64,000 nucleotides of DNA, from contig OX422211.1 in NCBI GenBank assembly GCA_949130495.1, forward strand, positions 633,425,217 through 633,489,216. The letters are read 5' to 3'. Below the pieces are notes generated by a model. It made no database searches, was not told the DNA's origin, and worked only from the letters and a program-made list of their open reading frames with translations. This DNA is from Sambucus nigra. Lineage: Eukaryota; Streptophyta; Magnoliopsida; Dipsacales; Adoxaceae. The position numbers and the translations under genes were made by a program. This document shows, in pieces, positions 58,601-64,000 of this stretch. Numbering within the stretch: position 1 is the first letter of the stretch; each line of letters begins with the position of its first letter.

Positions 58601-60454
58601 GTAGCATCAATGGAGCTTGGTTTGTGTGTATCGGTCTGTTTCCCCTGTTTTATTACAATACTCTAGCCACGGTGAGAGAGAGAGAGAGAGAGAAACCCAG
58701 AACAATTAAATTTCTATATATAGAGAGAAACAAGCTGGAAACCTGAAACTAATGGATTGGACTCAAAAGATTAAAAGTGTGATAAAACTAAGGAATAACA
58801 AAAGCTCCAAAATAGGGTCCTGATGATGTAAACAAATCTCAAAGCTTAATGACCTTGGAAAGTAATACCCAACAGGGAGATGATTTAACACAGAATAAAA
58901 GGTTAGACTCTCTACACAAACGAAACAACCCAGAAAAAAGGAAAAATACGCTTACAGACAACTTCCTTACCACTGGCTTGGTCCAGTGGTAAGGATGGGC
59001 TTCACTCTGACCATAGGTCATGAGTTCGATCCCTCCCCACGGATACCTACCCCTCAGGGTTGTGTGGTTAGGCGCACGGTCGTGGGTTCGATCCCCCGCA
59101 GGGTTTACCAGTATTTAAGCGGGGCTCGTGTGTGAGGTGGACATGCGCAGTGCCCCCCCTGTTTAACTTGCACGAGGGAGTCCAAAGGGCTCGTTCGTGT
59201 GGAGGTTCAGGGTTATAAAAAAAAAAAAAAAAAAAAAATCACCACTAAAAACCCACTTGCTTTTTTTTTTAAAATGCTTTTAGTGATCATAATTTGTTTC
59301 ATAGTTACTAGGGGAACCTGGAACAGGAGGATCATCCACACCGTCAATGGTTGGTGCGGTGAAAAAGTGGCAAAAATCTGACCCTCAAAAGTCCCTTGAA
59401 ACATGGACAAAGTTGTCAGAGGCAAATTCAGCACTTGAACCACAACTGTGTTTGTTAAGCAAATTGGCAGAACAACATTGGGACGCATATAAAGGCATGA
59501 TCAACTTGTGCAGCATGTACAGGCCAGAAAAGGTAATTTTTAACTCAAGTTTCATTTTTCCACCAAGAGAGAAACTAGAAACCAAAAAAATCTACTGATT
59601 AATAGGAAAGAATGTTTAATACTAAATATTCTTGTATATTAATAGGAAAAGTGACTACTGGATATGATGTAGGCCATCGGATACGTAACAAGCATCTTGT
59701 ATATGCCATTTTCTTTGATGGACATATCATTTTTTTGGAAGGCTAGCTGTAGCAAATATTTTTAACAACTCCAAGGTTTAACTATATGAATATGGTCGAT
59801 TTTTTGTACCAGAACCTCATTTTTTTCACCTATTTTAATGATGAAAATATCCTCTTCAATTCTACAAACCCTTCCTTACAACTGGTAAATACGAAGGAAA
59901 ATGTAAACTAAAAATAAAGCCTTAATAAAAATTGTTTCTATTATAAGAAATTATGCCATCAACTGTGCCCAAACACTCAGTTTAATTACAGATTTGGCTG
60001 TAAGGGTCCATTTGATAGTATGGGGTGGAAAAATTTTCCATTGCAAAAATTTCTTGGATAAGTTTGCCATGGGACCTTCGAAGAATGTTTTGCCATGGAA
60101 AATGTTCAAAATGTGAATTGGTGTGGTGCTTTAGTGTAGGTTGGCAAAATTTGCCAAGGCAAGCGAAAACTATCAAACATGCAAAAAAGATGGCAAATCC
60201 AAGAGATTCTCTATTTTTCATGGCAAATTTCGCCAACCAATATTATCGAACGGCCCAAGTTCTTTTCTCCTTCAAAAAATGTTTCCTGTTGATGATTAAG
60301 GTAATCTCACAAACCCTGGTTGCATGAACAGTGGATGGAGCAAGCCAATGAACCAAGCCAAGTAGAAGTTGTAAAAGCATTGTTAGGAGCTAGAAATGCT
60401 ATGCTTGGGATCAGATGTCTCATGCGGCAGATGGGCGAGGCTGCAGGCATTCCA
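34606..60454 (+). CDS. PMK: Phosphomevalonate kinase, 3' end outside window
   Basis: Phosphomevalonate kinase (EC 2.7.4.2) uses ATP to turn mevalonate 5-phosphate into the diphosphate, for cytosolic/peroxisomal isoprenoid synthesis. Nine exons join in frame to 421 codons: 34606-34613, 34754-34904, 36080-36177, 36813-36922, 37006-37058, 37831-38217, 52174-52278, 59305-59532, 60332-60454. All eight introns have GT and AG ends. The product starts MAVVASAPGKVLMTGGYL, the N-terminal GHMP-kinase motif. The ATP-binding loop KTGLGSSAAMTTA is in exon 6. The plant enzyme is about 505 residues, so about 85 C-terminal residues with the last glycine-rich motif must lie past 64000. No stop or frameshift is seen, so the gene looks functional. 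Introns 6 and 7 are very large and full of transposons. Confidence 0.95.
34754..34904 (+). CDS. PMK: PMK coding exon 2
   Basis: Starts after the acceptor GAATAG and ends DSWAW before GTGTGT. It encodes VASAPGKVLMTGGYLILERP and the STNARFYAIVKP stretch. It ends in phase 0. Confidence 0.95.
34905..36079 (+). other. PMK intron 2
   Basis: 1,175 bp of AT-rich intron. The only structure recognised is the small inverted-repeat element at 35619-35772. Confidence 0.7.
35619..35772. mobile_element. Small inverted-repeat element in PMK intron 2
   Basis: Left end TGATAACATGTGCCCTAAGG and right end CCCTAAGGGTACATGTTATC are near-perfect inverted copies 154 bp apart overall. Each end is itself palindromic. 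No clear target duplication. MITE-like, superfamily not assigned. Confidence 0.6.
36080..36177 (+). CDS. PMK: PMK coding exon 3
   Basis: Acceptor TTTCAG, donor GTAAGT. Encodes AWTDVKLTSPQMSRETTYKM and on to QCVSS. The last codon is completed by exon 4. Confidence 0.9.
36451..36567. mobile_element. Short foldback MITE in PMK intron 3
   Basis: About 117 bp running from CGTTTGGCAACCCAATTCC to its inverted copy GGAATTGGGTTGCCAAACG. Almost the whole length can fold on itself. Target duplication not clear. Confidence 0.65.
36813..36922 (+). CDS. PMK: PMK coding exon 4
   Basis: Acceptor AATTTCAG, donor GTAATG. Encodes SDSRNPFVEYAVQYAVAAAY and on to HKLLLQG, a conserved helical region of the family. 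Confidence 0.9.
37006..37058 (+). CDS. PMK: PMK coding exon 5
   Basis: A 53-nt exon encoding LDITILGGNDFYSYRNQ. Acceptor CATGCAG, donor GTATTC. Confidence 0.9.
37059..37830 (+). other. PMK intron 5
   Basis: 772 bp, AT-rich, no repeat ends or coding recognised. Confidence 0.6.
37831..38217 (+). CDS. PMK: PMK coding exon 6 with the ATP-binding loop
   Basis: 129 codons from IEARGLPLSPETL to RFSPEVLSSAQ, acceptor TTTCTAG, donor GTATCT. It contains KTGLGSSAAMTTAVVAAL from 37948, the GHMP-kinase phosphate-binding loop, and AQGKVGSGFDVSSAVYGSQR. Open sequence after 38217 (His/Pro-rich) is intron read-through. Confidence 0.95.
38690..40092 (+). pseudogene. PIF/Harbinger-type transposase remnant
   Basis: From 39619 the frame VFFGLSVPFDNDLIVLNSLD continues to YFDELMNGETW and NYVVN-like residues. 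It is followed by a stop-broken stretch resembling FAKHQESA...VFGML...ARFVI and then LHNMIVEDERDTD at about 40017-40058. These are the C-terminal half of the plant Harbinger (HARBI1/ALP1-like) DDE transposase family. Stops and frame changes show it is dead. The 5' half (38690-39600) is hard to read and its left limit is a guess. Confidence 0.65.
40238..40523. mobile_element. Tourist-like (Harbinger) MITE
   Basis: 286 bp with inverted ends sharing CGTTTAGTTGTGG, flanked by TTA on both sides (40235-40237 and 40524-40526). This is the 3-bp target type of PIF/Harbinger elements. It lies about 150 bp from the dead Harbinger transposase. A second, 5'-truncated copy with the same 3' flank is at 43581-43928. 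Confidence 0.75.
40785..41321. mobile_element. hAT MITE made of GGTTCG-type repeats
   Basis: 537 bp between perfect 8-bp CACATCAC duplications (40777-40784 and 41322-41329). Ends TAGGGGTGCAC and GCACACCCCTA are inverted repeats. The interior is a degenerate array of GGTTCGGTTC and GGTTCTGGTT motifs, whose translated frames (41048-41425 and others) are chance open frames. Confidence 0.9.
41590..42195. repeat. Intron duplication, copy 1 (right part)
   Basis: About 600 bp that is nearly identical to 47974-48594 in the same orientation. Its right end runs 50 bp into the Stowaway MITE starting at 42146. Confidence 0.85.
42146..42409. mobile_element. Stowaway-like (Tc1/mariner) MITE
   Basis: 264 bp with ends CTCCCTCTATCCC and its inverted counterpart ATTGGAGGGAG, flanked by TA on both sides. 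The second copy near 48546 has only the first 50 bp. Confidence 0.8.
42440..43580. other. Unassigned intron sequence with a 55-bp triplication
   Basis: No coding recognised. It contains the 3 x 55-bp repeat at 43031-43195. Motifs such as TTGCTCGA recur and suggest LTR-type origin, but no ends could be set. Confidence 0.4.
43031..43195. repeat. Three tandem copies of a 55-bp unit
   Basis: Each unit contains CTGGGGTCCTT, GAGCAGGTTCCCCCAAAAAT and GGTACCTCGAGAAGC or close variants, starting at about 43031, 43086 and 43141. Confidence 0.9.
43581..43928. repeat. Intron duplication, copy 2 (left part)
   Basis: Nearly identical to 40265-40615: the 3' nine-tenths of the Tourist-like MITE plus about 95 bp of its right flank. 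Identity stops at 43929, where the minus-strand LTR begins. Confidence 0.85.
43929..46682 (-). repeat. Minus-strand LTR of a chromodomain Ty3/gypsy relative
   Basis: Read on the minus strand it begins TGTAATACCCCGTAAA at 46682, the same start as the LTRs of B and C. It contains the GGGCTCTGACCC-type motif and TTGAACGA motifs, and ends near AGGGGTTGTTAAA at 43929. Upstream on that strand is a polypurine stretch and a GAATTCCG segment like the end of the pol regions of B and C. So it is a 3' LTR whose internal part is largely deleted. Confidence 0.75.
44852..44901. repeat. Tandem duplication of 25 bp
   Basis: Two adjacent copies of a 25-bp unit containing GCAGGACACCTGTATACGGC, inside the minus-strand LTR. 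Confidence 0.9.
46683..47835. other. Rearranged retrotransposon-derived sequence
   Basis: No coding recognised. An about 110-bp segment containing AACAAGGAACCCTCCCGATA occurs twice, near 47035 and 47325. A piece near 47660 resembles part of the adjacent LTR (ACACACAAGGCATC). Probably fragments of LTRs. Confidence 0.4.
47836..47966 (-). pseudogene. Fragment of chromodomain-element gag
   Basis: On the minus strand the translation is Pro/Ala/Gln-rich and includes PQGQQPQLQYGHVYHLA. This matches the gag linker of element B ([15 protein letters not shown]) in type and order. It is a short piece of the same element as the LTR at 43929-46682. Confidence 0.6.
47974..48594. repeat. Intron duplication, copy 2 (right part)
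   Basis: Copy of 41590-42195 with a few substitutions and an extra tandem GTGCGTTAAGGC. It ends 49 bp into the Stowaway MITE, after which the sequence is unrelated. Confidence 0.85.
48595..49329. other. Intron sequence, nothing recognised
   Basis: AT-rich, with an A run near 48775-48791. No gene or repeat ends seen. Confidence 0.5.
49330..50880 (+). pseudogene. Decayed retrotransposon gag locus
   Basis: A TATA-like CTATAAATGA at 49351 and AATAAA at 49397 look like the end of an LTR. Open fragments follow. A zinc knuckle CFQCGIPGHLTCEC (CX2CX4HX4C) lies at 50373-50414. A gag-core-like stretch follows at about 50605-50880 (YFVDRLDSIEKVFELKGYKG ... KMKKYLQGTFVPPTY), which matches the retrotransposon gag family in pattern. 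Frames are broken and the knuckle comes before the core, the reverse of normal. No pol was recognised. A SINE is inserted at 49930-50118. Confidence 0.5.
49930..50118 (-). mobile_element. tRNA-derived SINE, minus strand
   Basis: On the minus strand from 50118: GGATAGCCTAGTGGCATGG (A-box-like), then AATTCAAATCC (B-box-like) with tRNA-like spacing, then a non-tRNA body and an A/G-rich tail near 49930. This would be transcribed by RNA polymerase III if intact. Confidence 0.55.
50881..52173. other. Intron 6 right part, nothing firm
   Basis: 51100-51550 is GC-richer and may continue the retrotransposon remnant. 51600-52173 is AT-rich intron ending in a T-rich tract before the exon 7 acceptor. Confidence 0.45.
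52174..52278 (+). CDS. PMK: PMK coding exon 7
   Basis: 35 codons, DAVEGKPLEEVIVDVLNGKW through to LPPLMTL. Acceptor TTGCAG, donor GTAAGT. It lies 13,956 bp from exon 6 but keeps phase 0 and the expected family order. Confidence 0.9.
53036..53187. mobile_element. Foldback MITE in intron 7
   Basis: Ends GCTCTTGTGCGGAC and GTCCGCACAAGAGC are inverted copies; inside them ACATGTGTCACC pairs with GGTGACACATGT. Total about 152 bp. A TA-rich flank hides any target duplication. Confidence 0.7.
53713..54200. repeat. AAGGCG-rich inverted-repeat sequence
   Basis: GTTCTAAAAAATGCG near 53857 and GCGTTTTTTAGAAC near 54181 form an inverted pair around a stretch rich in GGCG/CGCC. It is similar in style to the hAT element at 57659-58520. 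Ends and target duplication not firm. Confidence 0.45.
54285..54300 (+). repeat. Target-site duplication (left) of the LINE
   Basis: GTTTTAATATTTACCC; the right copy at 56099-56114 is GTTTTAACATTTACCC, one base different. Confidence 0.85.
54301..56063 (+). pseudogene. LINE reverse transcriptase, broken
   Basis: Starts mid-protein (EVKKVVRDAKLKAYDDLY). It has a stop near 54558, then TGKALGLDGIPIEVWK, YKNKGDIQSCSNYRGIKL, QFGFMPGRST and FIDLEKAYDRIPRD. A frame change near 55180 leads to the catalytic FADDIVLVDE (about 55288). Another break near 55480 leads to a C-terminal part with MLYGTECW, RMLRWICG and LRWFGHVKRR. The order and motifs are those of plant RTE-type LINEs. Confidence 0.85.
54301..56098 (+). 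mobile_element. 5'-truncated RTE-type LINE
   Basis: 1,798 bp bounded by a 16-bp target duplication and ending in TTGAG repeats (about 56080-56100) in place of a poly-A tail. Simple-repeat tails are typical of the RTE clade. It contains only the C-terminal part of the polyprotein: the RT domain and the region after it. There is no endonuclease domain, as expected for 5' truncation during target-primed reverse transcription. Confidence 0.85.
56115..57650. other. AT-rich intron stretch
   Basis: No gene, repeat ends or RNA recognised. The open frame at 57424-57612 has no family resemblance. Confidence 0.5.
57659..58520. mobile_element. hAT non-autonomous element with perfect 17-bp TIRs
   Basis: 862 bp. 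Both ends read CAATGTTTAAAAAGGCG on opposite strands, a perfect 17-bp inverted repeat. Both flanks are GTGTATGT (57651-57658 and 58521-58528), a perfect 8-bp target duplication. The right end carries a dense run of GGCGTAAGCCTC-type inverted motifs (58380-58510). No transposase frame. Confidence 0.9.
58529..58971. other. Intron stretch with a short (GA)n run
   Basis: A GA run at about 58675-58692. Nothing else recognised. Confidence 0.5.
58972..59239 (+). mobile_element. tRNA-derived SINE with poly-A tail
   Basis: TGGTCCAGTGGTAAGG resembles a pol III A box. GAGTTCGATCCC and GTGGGTTCGATCCC are two B-box-like motifs. A non-tRNA body follows and a run of about 21 A's ends the element at 59239. 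It lies only 65 bp before the acceptor of PMK exon 8. Possible short flanking repeats (TACCACT/CACCACT) are not conclusive. Confidence 0.8.
59305..59532 (+). CDS. PMK: PMK coding exon 8
   Basis: 76 codons, LLGEPGTGGSSTPSMVGAVK through to SMYRPEK. Acceptor TTCATAG, donor GTAATT. GEPGTGGSSTPSMV is a conserved glycine-rich segment of the family. Confidence 0.9.
59533..60004 (+). other. Left part of PMK intron 8
   Basis: AT-rich, nothing recognised. Confidence 0.5.
60005..60254. mobile_element. MITE in PMK intron 8
   Basis: About 250 bp with imperfect inverted ends: GGGTCCATTTGATAGTATGG on the left, and GGGCCGTTCGATAATATTGG read from the right on the minus strand. The interior is rich in TTTGCCA/TGGCAAA. 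It stops about 80 bp before exon 9. Confidence 0.65.
60332..60454 (+). CDS. PMK: PMK coding exon 9
   Basis: 41 codons, WMEQANEPSQVEVVKALL through to MRQMGEAAGIP. Acceptor GAACAG, donor GTAGGT. The following exon, which should carry the C-terminal glycine-rich motif, is not found before 64000. Confidence 0.9.
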
Positions 60455-63400
60455 GTAGGTTCTCTTCTCTTTGAATGCATCTCTCTCTACCCGCACCCCC
60501 CCATGTATATGCCTATATAAAATGTTCCATTGCTGGTTTAAATGGCTGCAATATGGATGCTTATCTGCACCATTTATCTGCTTCATTTCTGAACCAATTT
60601 TAACTAAAACATGGTTCGTTTTGTTGTGTGGTAAGTCTTTGGTAATGTGGTCTGCTACTGCCCGGCACGTTGTGGGTAGGCTTATTTGGGACGTTGTTTC
60701 GGTTTGTATGTGTACCTAAAAGCTTCTATTGTTATTTTGATCATTTCAGGTAGCATAAAAGTGTGTGTATATATATATATCACATCCAAACACACATACT
60801 CATTTTTTATTTATTTATTATAATTATGTTTTCGTACTAGACACTTGGTATTTGGGTGTACCCAAGTTTTTGTTGATCTGGTAGGGATGGAACAAACTGA
60901 TAGAACTTTGTAACATTGGTGTTTCCTTTCTCCCTTTTCTTTGTAAACTCTTTCCAAAACAAGAGCTGGGACGCAATATTTGGAGACCTGGTACGCTAAG
61001 TACCTTAATCATCAACAAGAGTTGTGTTCTTGATTTCTCTGGATAATGCTGCTAATTAAAGTTTTTTTTTGTCATTGCTCTTGAAATGACAATTCCATCG
61101 AAGGATGGACTTTAAAGCAAGTTCATCATATTTAGTCAATGCAATTTTAGTAGTGCTTGAGAAATTACTACGGTAAAAATTGTAAAATTTTGGGCATATT
61201 GCTACCAAGCTAGTTTCTTAAGTAAGTCCAATTCTTGGATTATAGTTGCAATTTAACAGCTAGACCACAACATCTATTAAGTTTTCAGCTTGTTTGTTTT
61301 TCGTTAATTATGACTACAGTTACACAGCTCTTTGTGCTTTGTCATACTATTTTCTAATTTTCCAGCTAAACGGTGTTTCTAGTATTTTGAAATCTGAGGA
61401 TTTGATGAGGAATCATGATCGTATGTTGAACCATAATGTGGCACTGAAAAAATGAAGAAAACTTAAACACATCTCAAGGTTCTCAAACTTGATTTCCCAT
61501 TAATATAAATGAGGGACTACGTTTTTTACTAGCTTAGAGGATGTATGTTAATTATATCTTAAGTTAAATATAGTGATAGGGAGATAATTTTTTTTTTGAA
61601 TTCATTTCATTCAAATTTTTTTTTTGAATTCATTTCATTCCTCTTGGAGGTTTCGGGGAGATGAAAAAATGGACGACTTAATTGAATTGGACCAAGGGTC
61701 AAAATCAAAAGAAATAGGTAGTTTGGGTTTTGGGAATTCAATCTTAAAAATATACGTTGTTGGTTAAAGCACTATGGAGGTTTCCTAGAGAGAGAACACA
61801 TTGGTGCAAAATCTTTAGACAAAAGTATGGGGTTAGCGAGAACGCGGGATTATAATGTAAGAGTAAGGTATACTCATATGCCCCGTGTTTTGTTTGATTG
61901 TTTTATTGCGGTTTTCAAAAGATAATTTGAGTCTTGTCGAAAAGGTGTCCGGAAAGCTTCACCAACGTTCAAGATCTAAAAGCCGTCTCTTCATCTTATA
62001 GTCACAATGATGTTTAAATTAAGGTTAAAAGACCTAGATGACATAGCATTCACTTTGGTTATGAAATTATTATAGAAAATCTTTTTCGAAAACCTAAAAT
62101 ATACTTTTGTGATTTACCGTCACCAAATGCCACAAGTATTTTATGTACTAACTTTGAAAATAGGCATTTGTATGTAAATCCCAGAGAAAATTCATTGTAA
62201 TGAAGCTGAGCTTCCCAGGACGCGAAACTATTGAGATTGCTTTGGTAAATCCCATGATTCAATTCGTGACTTGCCTTCGCTGGAAGTTCGCTTCAATGAA
62301 AGTGTTTGCGTTGGTTGCTCTTGAATCGCTTTATACGAAAAAGGTTTGGGACCACTCTGCGACTTGAGATCACTGAGGATTAGCTTCAACAAAGTCCCCA
62401 TATCGTGAATCTAAAGTAGGCGGCCCAGAAGATTTTCTTATTTCCTTATGTACAAAAGTTACCTTTTGGAGATGTTATGTCTTATGATAGAACATTGTAG
62501 CTCACCCACTCTCTTACACCTTGAGGGAATAAGGGATGGGATGTTGTAGCTTCTCTTGTTTTGTTTTCTTCTATAAAAGAACTTATTGCTCTTCATTTCA
62601 AAATCAATCATTCTTATTATTTATGAGGAGAAATATTTTTCGAGAGAGAAGTTTGTGTTCTTAAGTGTGTTCTTTTTAAACCCTAGAAGAAGCTAAAGGC
62701 ACTTTGGAAAAAGAGGGAGCTAAAAGGTTTAATTTTGTTCTTCTTTTTTCTCTCCTCTTCTTTGCATTTGATAACCAAGAGGAAGAACTTTGTGAGCCTA
62801 TACATTTTTTATCAGCCAAACCCTTTAGGACCTTTATTTTTTTTGAAGAGTTTTTGTGGTTTTGTGGTTCATTTTTGGGTTCCGTACGACTTGGAATCAA
62901 GAGATCAACATTGTTGATCGTAGAAAGATATAGGAGATGACGTTGTAAAGGTCTTCGGTTTGCTAAAGATTGATGGAAAAATGGTGAGGTGTGAGTTAGC
63001 ATGGAAGGAGTGCAAGACATCTATTCCCTGTGTAAGTATTTACCAAGTTTTTAGTGAGATTGTTGCTTTGGCCTGAGGTTTTTTCCGTTGAGGTTTTTCT
63101 CCCCTGCATTCGGTGTTATGTGTTGACTTACTTTTTCCCCTTGATTTATTATTTATATACTTAAAAGAAGATTAAAATATGAATCATATGGTAAATCTTG
63201 TGGTTGTGCTCTTTGTTTTAGCACGGTTAAAATTTGAAAATAATTTGGTGGTTCTCCGTTTAGGTACACAAATCGCACTTTCATATAAAAAGGTTGAATA
63301 TGGTTCATTAGAAACCCTTGGAAGCTTTTATCCCATTGGATTTGAGTATTTTCTAAAGCTTGTCTCTTTGGAGGTTGGGGGTGGCCCTAGGATTTATGTT

Positions 63401-63694
63401 TGATTGAGGGGATTCATTTATTTTGGGGGAGGGAGGATAGTAGGAAGTGTTATTTATACGATGAAGGTTTTTCTTGTAGTTCCTTTTCCATATCGTGATT
63501 GATAATCCTTCTTCCTTTGCACCTTTTAAAGGGATTTGGGCAGCCGGTATTCCCATTAAAGTTCAGGTGCTTCCTTGGCTAGTGGCACATGAAAAAATTA
63601 ACACGTGATATGTTCCAAAGAAGAAGGCCTTTCAAGTGCTTATTCGCTTTATGTTTTTTTCTTGGCAAGTAACGATGATAATTTGAGTCATATA
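60455..63694 (+). other. PMK intron 9, left 3.2 kb
   Basis: No PMK exon found. A 29-30-bp segment containing TTTTTTTTTGAATTCATTTC is tandemly repeated near 61583-61640. A stretch near 62570 (TATAAAAGAACTTATTGCTC) looks like an LTR promoter, but no ends are visible. Confidence 0.45.
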
Positions 63695-63888
63695 CTCATT
63701 CCGTCCCAAATTAATAGTCCCTATCCATTTTTTGCATAAATTAAGGATACACTCCATCAATGACCAAGATTAACACTTGTTCACTGTCATGGAATTTGGT
63801 TCGTTAATTATGTCCAAAAAAGGAAAGTGGACTATTAGTTTGGGACAACCTAAAATAGAATAGGACTCTTAATTTGGTACGGAGGGAG
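63695..63888. mobile_element. Stowaway-like MITE in PMK intron 9
   Basis: 194 bp with ends CTCATTCCGTCCC and its inverted counterpart GGTACGGAGGGAG, flanked by TA on both sides. This is the Tc1/mariner MITE pattern. Confidence 0.75.
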
Positions 63889-64000
63889 TATTAATCTGAA
63901 GTCCCTTCTCCGATTTTCTTTGGAATGAGGTTTTTAAGGAGTTGAATTGATGGAAATGGGTCCTTATTTTAGGAATTAGTTGTCATTTTTATTTTCTTTT

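Larger units (their letters stand above)
52279..59304 (+). other. PMK intron 7 (7,026 bp)
   Basis: Donor GTAAGT, acceptor TTCATAG. It contains the MITE, LINE, hAT and SINE insertions listed separately. 52279-53030 holds no recognised element. Confidence 0.85.

Noticed and set aside
59060..59110. tRNA-like GTGGGTTCGATCCCC considered as a tRNA gene
   Set aside because: No cloverleaf can be completed; the long body and poly-A tail show that it is a SINE.

Overview
This is nuclear DNA of a flowering plant, probably a eudicot. The main evidence is a spliced phosphomevalonate kinase gene (mevalonate pathway) with GT-AG introns. It sits in sequence dominated by plant-type transposable elements: chromodomain and Tat-like Ty3/gypsy retrotransposons, hAT, Mutator, Harbinger and Stowaway elements, tRNA-derived SINEs and an RTE-type LINE. 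I see no bacterial, organellar or CRISPR-like sequence.

Layout. From 1 to about 21060 lies element A, an old Tat/Ogre-like Ty3/gypsy element on the + strand: gag, protease, reverse transcriptase, two RNase H domains, integrase and an antisense extra ORF. It is split by element B (2415-13156), a nearly complete chromodomain Ty3/gypsy element (Tekay/Del-like). B has about 2.9-kb LTRs, a GCAGT target duplication, an initiator-Met primer site, a polypurine tract and a broken gag-pol. From about 21060 to 31840 lies element C, a more decayed relative of B with a truncated 5' LTR and a 1-kb hAT-like element inside its RNase H region. From 32233 to 34114 lies a non-autonomous Mutator-like element with a 9-bp target duplication. 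It carries a tandem array of about 177-bp units and ends just upstream of the kinase gene.

The host gene runs on the + strand from the ATG at 34606. Nine coding exons (421 codons) join in frame up to 60454; the last exon or exons must lie beyond the right edge. Introns 6 (13,956 bp) and 7 (7,026 bp) have been inflated by insertions. Intron 6 holds a dead Harbinger-type transposase, Harbinger-, hAT- and Stowaway-type MITEs, an internal segmental duplication, a minus-strand LTR, a decayed gag locus and a SINE. Intron 7 holds an inverted-repeat MITE, a 5'-truncated RTE LINE with a 16-bp target duplication, an 862-bp hAT element with perfect 17-bp terminal repeats, and a SINE.

The only gene likely to be functional is the phosphomevalonate kinase. 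All transposon reading frames seen here are interrupted. I found no new enzymatic or defence system. The most unusual structures are the repeat-bearing Mutator-like element against the kinase promoter, the palindrome arrays shared by the LTRs of B and C, the antisense ORF of element A with its own candidate TATA box, and the MITE-bounded duplication inside intron 6.
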